From Sporothrix humicola (taxonomy: Eukaryota > Ascomycota > Sordariomycetes > Ophiostomatales > Ophiostomataceae), in the NCBI GenBank assembly GCA_021396245.1, contig WNYE01000034.1, forward strand, positions 1 through 64,000: a stretch of 64,000 nt of DNA, written 5' to 3'. Made by a program: the position numbers and the translations under genes. Position 1 is the stretch's first letter, and the number at the start of each line of letters is the position of its first letter. Below the pieces are notes generated by a model, which ran no database searches, was not told where the DNA came from, and saw only the letters and a list, made by a program, of their open reading frames with translations. Below, in pieces: positions 21,351 to 30,340 of the stretch.

Positions 21351-23444
21351 ATGGCGTCTCTAGATTCGCTCTCAAATGAGCTGGTGATTATGGTCTGCGA
21401 AGCAGTCGCCGCCTTGTGCCGAGCTGAAAGGACCAAGCGACGAGATCCCAAATCGAGGGAAGACAAAATGCCGTTTACCGAAAATCAGCAGAGAAGCCTC
21501 AAATGCCCCCTCGCAGCTCTTTCTATCGTCTCAAAGCGGTGGCAGAGCTGCATCGAGCCGATTTTATACAGGGTGCTGTACATCTAGTCCGTGGACCTTC
21601 CTGAATTCGCAGAATATGTTCAAGGTCCAAAAGTTGTGCGGCTGAGATACATTCACCATCTCCGACTCAATGTGACCCTTCCTACATACAGTTGCAAGAA
21701 AAGCGAATGGACCGAAGGCAGGATTGAAATAGAGCGTCACAACAAATTCCTTGCAAAAGATCTGCTGAGGCTGCTAAAGATTCTCTCTACATGCCAGGCC
21801 GAGAACAAAAGACAAGGTTTGGCTCTCGAACTGTGCGCAGCGTCTCCATCCGACAATGCTCACCAATTCGACATTTTCCGTTGCGATACCGAATACCCGT
21901 TTCGAACAAAGGACGATTTGGACGAAAGCTACAAGGCTTACAGGCTGCACGAAAACAAAGAGCTACAAGGGCACTGTTTTCACCCCTGTATTTACAAAAC
22001 ATTCCACCGCCCTCCGAACCGTATCCTCGGTACCAAGCCACTCTACTTCGATGCCGAATCGGCCGCTCTTTACCAGGAGCACAATATTACCATTGTCCGA
22101 AGCCTAGTCACCCGCTTACAGCCTCTGCGGCAGATCTGCCCTCACTGCATCGGAACTCTACTCGAGGGGCCATTCAGAAATGTCCGCTGCCTACGGCTCG
22201 AAGCACTGCTGGGCATGTATACAAGAGAGGCTGCCCATGACTCGCTGCTTGTGGAAAACCAGTGGCCCATACTCATGTCTAGCATCGTGAAAAGGCTAGA
22301 GGAGCCCGACAGCTATGAGCTAGAGCATCTGTCTCTCTTCCTCAGTCCGACAAAGCGAGTACTCCCAGGACGGCACGTCTCATTCTTATTACTGGATCTC
22401 ATTTCCAGGCCTGAAACGGACTTTGAGGCGCCATGGAAGAAGGCATTGAGCGAGCTTGTGCTCCAAGCCAGTTTCCGCCTTATCGAGGTGTCGGCGGCTT
22501 TCCTTATTGACGCATGCTGGTTTTTTAGTTCGGAACACATCTCGGAGCGGCGGGCCAGGATGGAAGCGAATCGATCCGATGAAGAGAGAGAAGGGGTTCG
22601 AAACACAAACACCAATTTGTGGCCACGCCTCCGATCCATTGCTCTGACGACATACCTCCTTCGGCCGAGATCCTTGCGCGCCTAGGATACGCAGCAGCTA
22701 CCGCCACCGCTACCGCCGTCGCCACAATCCTCTGTTTCTTCTGTCATTTCTGTTTCTGATGATCTCGACACGGCAGCCAGTGCTTCTTCCGCAAGTTCGC
22801 CGAGGCTTCCCTCTACACCAACGTCTTCACAGGATCTCCCACTAACATCCATGACAATGGGTCAAATCCAAGGTGCTATTTCAAACGACCTCGTACACCA
22901 CCTCAACATGGACGACGATGAAAACGACAATGAAAACGACAATGAAAATAAAGAAAATAAAGACCCCGCCATCGACGACAGTCTCGAGCAGTCTCAGCAG
23001 CTTCTCATCCGTGCTGGCCAGGCGGCCCTTGAGATGCCCAGACTGGAGACCATGGAGATTTGGCAGACGTGCACGACCGAGGAGGCCATCTTCCGATACG
23101 AGTCACAGCCCCAGCCGACGGTGACGTTTTTGAGCCGGTTCGACATGGAGCCGATGTGGACAAAAGAGGCTCAAGATGTCTGGGAACGGGTGGCAAAAGA
23201 AAACGCATTTGGGCAGCTGGTCGTCCGGTTCGAGTCTTTGCCTCCACAGCCAGGCGACTTTGAAGGGTGCCACTACATCTTTGGCACCATAAAGCATCTC
23301 AAACTGCAGGAGCTCATCATTAATCCAGTCAGCCTGTATGCCGCCGTCTGGGAAGAAAACCCGGCCAGAAAGGCGCGGTTTCGTTCCGTGAACTTATTCG
23401 GAACTTCTGAGCGGGACACTAGAGTTTCTGAGAGCTACGATTGA
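21351..23444 (+). CDS. F-box/DUF6546-like gene with two in-frame TAG codons
   Basis: Probable Skp1-binding SCF ubiquitin-ligase adaptor. One frame runs from ATG 21351 to TGA 23442-23444 (697 sense-position codons) and is interrupted only by TAG at 21585-21587 and TAG at 22683-22685. Segment 1 (78 aa) is the F-box: LDSLSNELVIMVCEAV ... AALSIVSKRWQSCIEPILYR. Segment 2 (366 codons between the TAGs) has the leucine-rich body typical of fungal F-box proteins. Segment 3 starts with a P/S/D linker, then a DUF6546-like end (LLIRAGQAALEMPRLETMEI, IFRYES). The linker between the second TAG and the next Met (55 codons) has no stop. No plausible intron removes either TAG. Options are a recent pseudogene, stop readthrough, or A-to-I editing of UAG to UGG. 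Without any of these, only a 78-aa F-box peptide would be made. Confidence 0.7.
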
Positions 23445-23548
23445 TGCCGTAATGATAGCGATAAATCTTAGTATTAGTAGATAGTATTTTAGTGACCGGG
23501 GAATGAGAATGTTTTTTTTACCTTCGACTCTCCTCCCTCTCCACGGCA

Positions 23549-23554
23549 TATATA
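23549..23554 (+). promoter_or_regulatory. TATA-like element of the 5S rRNA gene
   Basis: The run ATATATAC around 23549-23555 lies 29-24 bp before the 5S start. Fungal 5S genes, for example in Neurospora, carry a TATA element at about this distance in addition to internal control regions. Confidence 0.6.
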
Positions 23555-23577
23555 CATTCACATGACACGCTTCTTCC

Positions 23578-23696
23578 ACGTACGGCCATAGATACTGGAA
23601 AATACGGGATCCCGTCCGCTCTCCCCTAGTCAAACCAATAATCGGCGGATTAGTAGTTGGGTCGGTGACGACCAGCGAATACCCGCTGCTGTACGT
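23578..23696 (+). rRNA. 5S ribosomal RNA gene (dispersed copy)
   Basis: 119 nt matching fungal 5S architecture. Terminal helix I pairs ACGTACGGC (23578-23586) with GCTGTACGT (23688-23696). Conserved core strings include GGGATCCCGTCCGCTCT, GGCGGATTAGTAGTTGGGT, CGGTGACGACCAGCGAATAC and CCGCTG. A TATA-like box lies at -29 and a T7 terminator follows. Helix II has one C-A mismatch (TACTGG against CCAATA where CCAGTA would be expected), so this may be a minor sequence type or a decaying copy. Single dispersed 5S genes of several sequence types are characteristic of filamentous ascomycetes. Confidence 0.92.
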
Positions 23697-23702
23697 TTTT
23701 TT
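23696..23702 (+). terminator. Pol III terminator of 5S rRNA
   Basis: A run of seven T residues at the 3' end of the 5S gene. Confidence 0.8.
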
Positions 23703-24597
23703 GCCCGCGTGAAGTCTTTTTTTTTTTCTTTTTTCTTTTGGCTTTACGCCTCGTGTTTTATTTTAGTTAAATTTTTGTTTATATTTACTTATTGTTTATT
23801 TCATTTTTATTCTATTGTAAATGTATGTTGTGTTGACAATGTGTTCCAGTCAGGGGATGTTGACTGATGACTAACCATGTATGACTTTTGTCGTGCCTGC
23901 CAAAATTGTCCCTGATATTCACGTGATGCGACCTATCGCGTGCGGGGCGACTTTTTTAATCAGCGCCAAAGCAGGGCCCAAATATGTTTGGTAATCGCGG
24001 CGAGGGGCACGAAATAGGGGGTGCCTGCTGGCGCTGTTTGGCCCCTGCCTAGAATGCTCAGAGTGCAGACCGCCTGGCAGCCCCGTCGCCGCCAATTGCA
24101 CTAGGCGGCAGCTTTGTGCCAATGGCTGGCCCAATTGCGGTGGGAATTTTTAGGTGGGCATAGGTGGGATGGCAATTTTTGGATTTATTTTTATTTAATT
24201 TTTAATTTTTTTTATTGGGAAATGGGAGCTTCTCGAAATCTTCGGAAAGCTTGGGCTAGACAAAGGAGAGCAAGACTGAAAGCACCGCCAAAACTCCCCT
24301 CACTACAAAACTGCTAACAAACTACAAACCCCTTTACGTCGATATCACGATTTTGACTACAGTTTTTCGCCGCCGAACGCGAAACGAGACGAGACGAGTC
24401 GGACAGTACAAGACAAGTATATTGCGACTTGTTTTTACGACATACACGGCATATTCGAGCATTGTCACGAAGCCTAACCTCCTTTCCTTCTGCATCGCGA
24501 CGTCGACATCTTTGCCAAAAGGGTCGTGATCTCTTCGTGATCTTTTTGTCGCCTTCTTTTCCGTTTTCCCGTCGCCGCTTTTCTTGCCTCTGCAACC
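23703..24597. other. AT-rich spacer and CCT7 promoter
   Basis: 23710-23870 and 24170-24220 are strongly AT-rich, separated by a GC-richer block. That block holds TCACGTGA (23919-23926) and inverted GCCGCC/GGCGGC motifs near 24088-24110. It could be a relic of a mobile or RIP-affected sequence, but no element is recognisable. The last 300 bp form the CCT7 leader. Confidence 0.45.
24229..24248. promoter_or_regulatory. Heat-shock-element-like repeat upstream of CCT7
   Basis: TTC (24230), GAA (24235) and GAA (24245) keep the 5-bp phase of an HSF array. The third unit, TTC at 24241, is shifted by one base. It lies about 365 bp before the CCT7 start. HSF control of CCT genes is known in other eukaryotes; here it is inference from a short motif. 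Confidence 0.35.
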
Positions 24598-26447
24598 ATG
24601 TCGTTCGGAGGGCAAACACCCACGATCATTGTCCTCAAAGAGGGTGAGCTCCGTCCAGTCGTTCTGCTTTTGTCTTTGCATCTTGTGCCCCTCATCCGCC
24701 CCTATTGAACTGCTCCCTAACAACTTGTCTTTTTCCCCCCTCACAGGCACCGATACCTCCCAGGGCAAGGGCCAGATCGTGTCCAACATCAACGCCTGTC
24801 TGGCCGTCCAGGCCACCATCAAGTCGACCCTCGGCCCCTATGGCGGCGACCTGCTCATGGTCGACGCAAACGGCCGCCAGACCATTACCAACGACGGCGC
24901 CACCGTCATGAAGCTGCTCGACATTGTGCACCCGGCCGCGCGCATCCTCGTCGACATTGCCCGGTCACAAGACGCCGAGGTGGGCGACGGCACGACGTCG
25001 GTGGTTGTGCTGGCTGGCGAGATCTTGAAGGAGGTCAAGGAGCATGTTGAGCAGGGCGTGAGCTCGCAGATCATCATCAAGGGCCTGCGGAGGGCCTGCA
25101 CCATGGCCGTCAACAAGATCAAGGAGATTGCCGTCAACACGGACGAGGCGAACCGCCGCGAGACGCTGAGCAAGCTGGCCGCCACCGCCATGACCAGCAA
25201 GCTGATCAAGCGCAACACGGGGTTCTTTACCAAAAGTACGTCCTCCACTGTATCCAACTGACCTAACCCCTCCCTATCATTATATCTGCTAACTCCCCTC
25301 CCCAGTGGTCGTCGACGCTGTCCTCTCGCTCGACCAGGAAGACCTCGACGAAAAGTTAATAGGCATCAAGAAGATCCCCGGCGGCTCGCTGACCGACTCG
25401 CTGTTTGTCGACGGCGTTGCCTTCAAAAAGACCTTTTCGTACGCCGGCTTCGAGCAGCAGCCCAAGGCTTTCGTCAAGCCCAAGATTGTCTGTCTCAACG
25501 TCGAGCTCGAGCTCAAGGCCGAAAAGGACAATGCCGAAGTCCGCGTCGAGCAGGTCTCCGAGTACCAGGCCATTGTCGACGCCGAGTGGCAGATCATCTA
25601 CCGCAAGCTCGAGGCCGTCTACAAGACCGGCGCCAAGGTTGTCTTGTCCAAACTACCCATTGGCGATCTCGCCACCCAGTTCTTCGCCGACCGCGACATC
25701 TTCTGTGCCGGCCGCGTCGCCGCCGACGACATGGAGCGCGTCGTCCAGGCCACCGGCGCCACCATCCAGTCCACCTGCTCCGACATCTTGCCCGAGCACC
25801 TGGGCACCTGCGGCGTCTTTGAGGAGCGCCAGATCGGCGGCGAGCGCTTCAATATCTTTGCCGAGTGCCCCGAGGCCCGCACCTGCACGCTCATCCTGCG
25901 CGGCGGCGCCGAGCAGTTTATCGCCGAGGTCGAGCGCTCGCTGCACGACGCCATCATGATTGTCAAGCGCGCCATCCGCAACCGCAGCATTGTCGGCGGC
26001 GGCGGCGCCTGCGAGATGGAGGTGTCCTCGTACCTGCACCAGTTCGCCGACAAGAACGTGCCCCACAAGCAGCAGGCCATCATCAAGAGCTTCGCCAAGG
26101 CCATGGAGGTCATCCCGCGCCAGCTCTGCGACAACGCCGGCTTCGACGCCACCGACATCCTCAACACCCTGCGCGTCGAGCACCGCCACCGCGGCCACAC
26201 CTGGGCCGGCGTCGATTTCGTGCACGAGGGCGTCGCCGACATGATGGAGCGCTTCGTCTGGGAGCCCGCCCTCGTCAAGATCAACGCCCTGCAGGCCGCC
26301 ACCGAGGCCAGCTGCCTGATCCTGAGCGTCGACGAGACCATCCGCAACGAGGAGAGCGCGCAGCCACAGGCTCCTGGCCGGGCACTGCCGCCGGGTGCTG
26401 CGCAGCGGGCGCTCCGTGGCCGTGGCCGTGGCATGCCTATGCGGTAA
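24598..26447 (+). CDS. CCT7: T-complex protein 1 subunit eta (CCT7)
   Basis: Subunit of the cytosolic TRiC/CCT chaperonin, which folds actin, tubulin and WD40 proteins with ATP. Model: join(24598-24643, 24747-25235, 25306-26447), 558 aa, the usual family length. Both introns have GT..AG ends (GTGAGC...CAG and GTACGT...CAG) and rejoin frame exactly. The N-terminus MSFGGQTPTIIVLKEG is diagnostic of eta. Group II chaperonin motifs: TLGPYGGDLLMVDANGR, NDGATVMKLLD and the GDGTTSVVVLAGE phosphate-binding loop near residue 95. The apical domain holds GDLATQFFADRDIFCAG; the C-terminal equatorial part has VGGGGACEMEVS and NAGFDATDI. It ends in an RG-rich tail (RGRGRGMPMR) instead of a GGM tail. All key residues seen. 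Confidence 0.97.
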
Positions 26448-27118
26448 GCGATGAATTGGGGAGGAGAAAGTAGATTTTGAATGGTAGCCGATAGTGTGGA
26501 AGTCCGTAAATGATAGAAAAAATATGTGGTGGTGTTCATATGGTCTTCTTTTTCTGTTTCTGTGTTTCTGTGCAACGGGAAAAACTAAAAGATCTCAAAA
26601 AGAATCTCTGCAACAAAAATGGAGGGGCATGTACTGTAGACGTGATACCTATTTTACGGAAGGATAGATCAAAAAAAGATTCAAAAGCCATAAGTCAAGA
26701 TAAAAGAGAATGTGAAGATTGTGAATAAATATAAATTGGTCATTCAATGTAGAAGGCTTCATTCAGTGTTTGAAAAATCAGGCAGGGGATATCACCACAC
26801 CATGTGTTCGAAGAAAGAAAAAGGTATGTAACAAAAAAAGTATTGAACAAAGAAAAGAACAAGAGAGCCAAAAAGGAAACAAAACAGGCATCCATCAATG
26901 GACCATGTTGCTCCCTTGGTAAGAAGAGAAGTAAAGTGTAGAACATAGAAGAAGAATGATATCAAAAATCCAAAAACCTCACATGGTCGCTGTCAAAAAT
27001 GTATAAGTCATCCGCTCGCTTTGTTCACTTTTGTCGCTTTTTTTTTTATCATTTGTCAAAACTTCCAAGTTTGTTGTCGCCATCCATCCAAAAGAGCAAG
27101 AAATGATGACACACCCAA
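26448..27118. other. Convergent 3' region
   Basis: 3' flanks of CCT7 (plus) and the SPT10-like gene (minus); A-rich on the plus strand, T-rich near 27030. No gene seen. Confidence 0.45.
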
Positions 27119-27614
27119 CTACCCCTGGAGACCGCTGAACTGAACGTCCTCCAGCCGGTCGTTGTCAGGCAGCTTGTTGACTCCACTGTTGGGGTCGACA
27201 CCAACATTGTCGTTGCCGTTGGGCCCACCAGCAATATTGATATTGGCAGGAGCATCCTCGAGATTGGCGTCACCTTCGCTGTCGCGTCCAGCCTCTTCGC
27301 CCGACGACAGCAGCCGTCCAATGTCCATCTTGGAAATGAAGCGGTTGATGCTGGCGTCGCCGGAGCCATCAGGGCTCGGGTCCGGATCAGGCTCCAATTC
27401 CATACCGGGCCGCAAACTGTTGTTGTTGCCGTTCCCAGAGTTGTTGCTCGAGAGAGGATTGACGCCGTTGTCATCATTGTTGGTAATGTCCGTCAAGAGA
27501 ATGGCGTTGCTGTGGCTGGCCGAGCTGTTGCGGTGGCTCATATGGTGGTGTTGAGGCGGTGGTTGTTGCTGCTGCTGTGGCGGTGGTTGCTGATGTGCCT
27601 GCTGGTGTTGTTGC

Positions 27615-27658
<44 letters not shown>

Positions 27659-30340
27659 ATGTTGGGGGTGATGCTGGCGGCCGTTGTCGCTGATATTGAC
27701 ATCGTCCACAACACCGGCAATGTTGTCAACAATGTCGTCGTGGATGATGGACTCGTGGTGTGGACCGCCTGCCACTCCCAAAGTCATGCTGTGATGCATG
27801 CTGCTGTCGTCGTTCATATCGTGATTCATTATGCTGCTCATATCGTCGTGCAGGTGGTGGGGGATGCCGCCATTGCCACCGCTTCCGTTGTTTCCATTGT
27901 TGTTGTTTACATTGTTTCCTCCGCTGTTGTTGTTGTGGCCCTGGCCAGCATGGCCCTCAACGCCACTTATGCTGTTGCTGTGGCTGTGGAGACTACCCAA
28001 GTGACCCTGTCCGTGACCGCCCATGCTGCTGTTGAGATTGAGATTGGTGTCGTCGTCGTCCTCATCTTGCGGCTCAATCAACATGTCCAGGTCACGGTAC
28101 ACGGCAGCTTCACGCTCACGCTCACGCTGTTCGCGTTCGCGCTCGGCTGCTTCGTGCTGTGCGTGGGCATTGTGGTCTGCGACCTGGTTGTGCGCCTGGT
28201 GGTGGATAGCAATGCCGCTGGTGCCGGGCCCGCCAGCACCACCACTGCCAGGACCAACTCCAGGACCGCCTGCGCCGCCATGACCGACACCGGAGCCGTC
28301 ACTACCGACAATGTCGTCGTCATCGGGCGCATTAAGCAATGACGTAAAGGCATCGGTCGTGTGGTGGTGCTGGTGACCGAGCTGGTGATGGGCGTTGTGG
28401 GTATCGGCATCATGGAACGAGGCAAAGGGATCGCTGTGGACGGCCATGCCGGGGTGATGGTGCTGGTGTTGATGCTGCCCACCAAGAGCATGGCCAGGTT
28501 GTTGCTGGTTTAGTTGGTGATGAGCATGGTGGCCCGGCGCTCCTCCAGCGCCGCTACCGCTAGCATTGCCGGCACCGCTGCCAGCACCACCCATGCCAGG
28601 ATGCACAGACTGCCCGTGGGTGTGATGCGCATACTGGGTGAGGTGCTGGCCGAGTTGGTGCTGGTGCCCTGGCGGCGACGGTTGGCTGATAATCTTGGGA
28701 TCGATAGGCTGGAAGACGGAGGAGGAGTGCGGGTTGGGTAGCGGAAGCATGGAGTCGAGGGTGTGGTGAGATGGGTGTTGTACTGGGTGGAGGCCACCGC
28801 GCGGCTGGTCCTGCAACATTGGGTTATGACCTGGCAAGGCTGCATGGGGTGGTATTGGCGATTCGGTGGGTGCGCGCAGAATCTGGCCGATGGACATGGC
28901 GGAAACAGGGCCGCGGATGCCCTTGTAGCTGTCTGGATTCACGGTGAATGCAGGGTGTGGTGGTGGAGGCGGTGGCGGTTGTGGTGAGGACGGGCTGTTG
29001 TGCGAATGTTCGTCGGAGGGCTTGCCATCCTGCTCCATGGGAGTGGATGTGGAGGAGATGACATCGGCGAGTGAGGATGGCGAGTGTATTGGCGGCGCGG
29101 TGGATGTGGGCATGGATGTGGAAGACGAAGAAGAAGAAGGGATGTTGTTGATGTTGGGATTTATGTTTGGGTTGGGGCTGGGGTTGTTGTTTATGCTGAT
29201 GTTGTTCATACTGTTGATGTTGCTGAGATTTGTGTTTTGAATAGAAAGAGAAGACACATCTGCGGCCGAGGGACCGCCGGGGTTGCCGACGGTGCCCTGG
29301 GACTTGGACGAGTCTTTGCAGTGGGCGCAGTTGCGGATGACGTCCGACACGGTGTCCTTGATGCGCGTCCAGTGGTAGCGCTCGGCAATGGTGGCCGTGG
29401 TCTTGTTGATGCCGGCGTGCTGCTGCATGTGGATCTCGCGGGAGATGGCGAACTGGCGATCCGGGTTCGAGACAACCTCCTTGTCCTTGAGCATGAGGAC
29501 GTCCCCGTCAAGCAGCTTGTAGGTGGTGGCGGCACTACGTAGTCTGCTTTTTTCGGCGCGGTCAGCCCCGTTGGGATACTCGCCGTACTTGAGGTAGTAC
29601 TTGATCTTGTCGAAGCGGTCATCACTCACGAGATCGTCGTTCTCGCCGCCCTGTACCAGGTCGCGGCCGTAGATGATAGCATCGACCAAGCGGCCCGGAT
29701 AGCTCTTGAGGTTGCCACAGCCCTTGACACGGCCAATGCGCTTAAAGCCGAGCGCGTCCCAAATCTTGCACGACGCCACGTTGGTCTCGTACACAAGGTT
29801 GAACACCGAGTACGTGTAGCCCAGCTTGGGCGCCCAGTCGAGGTATGTCTCGCCCATCAGACGACCGACACCGCGGTTACGCGAGGCGTCCGTCACCAGG
29901 AAACCGGCGTTGCAGACGTGGCTGCTGCGGCCCGGGTAGTTGGGCTTGATATAGAAACTGCCGAGGCACTCCTTGCTCCAGTCGCGGCCCTCAACAACCT
30001 CTTCGGCGTGCTCGATGCGGCCGAGCAGCATGATGGCGCCAAAGTTCTGGAACCAGTAATTTGCAAATTTCTCAAAGGGCATCGGGTCGATCATCGGATA
30101 GGTGTCGCCGCCTTCGATTTCCTTGCGGAACTGGTCGCTGAGATACAGCAGCAGAGAGGGCGGCACGTGGGTGCGTGACGCAAAGGGAACAATGGTGGCA
30201 ACGGTCTGGCGATCACGCAGAGTGACCTGGCGCGGCACAACATTGTGTGGCAGGACGGGGTTCGCCGGGTCGGGGTACGGCAGGGTCCCGGAGACGCGGT
30301 AGATGGTGGGCGCCTCCGGGTCGTCCATGATGGCAGGCAT
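27119..30340 (-). CDS. SPT10: SPT10-type GNAT acetyltransferase with HHCC zinc module
   Basis: Probable histone-gene activator/acetyltransferase-like protein of 1073 aa, single exon. N-terminal GNAT domain at about residues 35-235: YPMIDPMPFEKFANYWFQNF, then acetyl-CoA loop ASRNRGVGRLMGETY (about 152-166), then NVASCKIWDALGFKRIGRVK. An HHCC zinc-binding module of retroelement-integrase type follows at about 300-342 (REIHMQQHAGI ... RNCAHCK). This GNAT plus integrase-like zinc-finger pairing is the signature of yeast Spt10, which binds histone upstream activating sequences. The remaining 700 residues are low complexity (N, P, H, G, Q), including a Q17-18 tract at about 893-912, ending in an acidic segment (FISKMDIGRLLSSGEEAGRD). 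Yeast Spt10 is much shorter (about 640 aa). Start is ATG 30340, or ATG 30328 four codons later. Stop is TAG. Confidence 0.85.
27603..27658. repeat. CAG/CAA trinucleotide tract in SPT10-like gene
   Basis: Tandem CTG/TTG triplets on the plus strand encode an uninterrupted glutamine run of about 17-18 in the minus-strand protein. Mixed codons would limit slippage, but the tract is likely length-polymorphic. Confidence 0.85.

Noticed and set aside
21560..22760. Introns that would remove the two TAG codons from the F-box gene
   Set aside because: No GTAAGT/GTATGT-like donor with a CTAAC-type branch and acceptor at normal spacing spans either TAG, and the protein alignment reads straight through both.
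23703..24220. AT-rich block as a RIP-degraded transposon
   Set aside because: Only composition suggests it. No terminal repeats or degenerate transposase motifs can be read.
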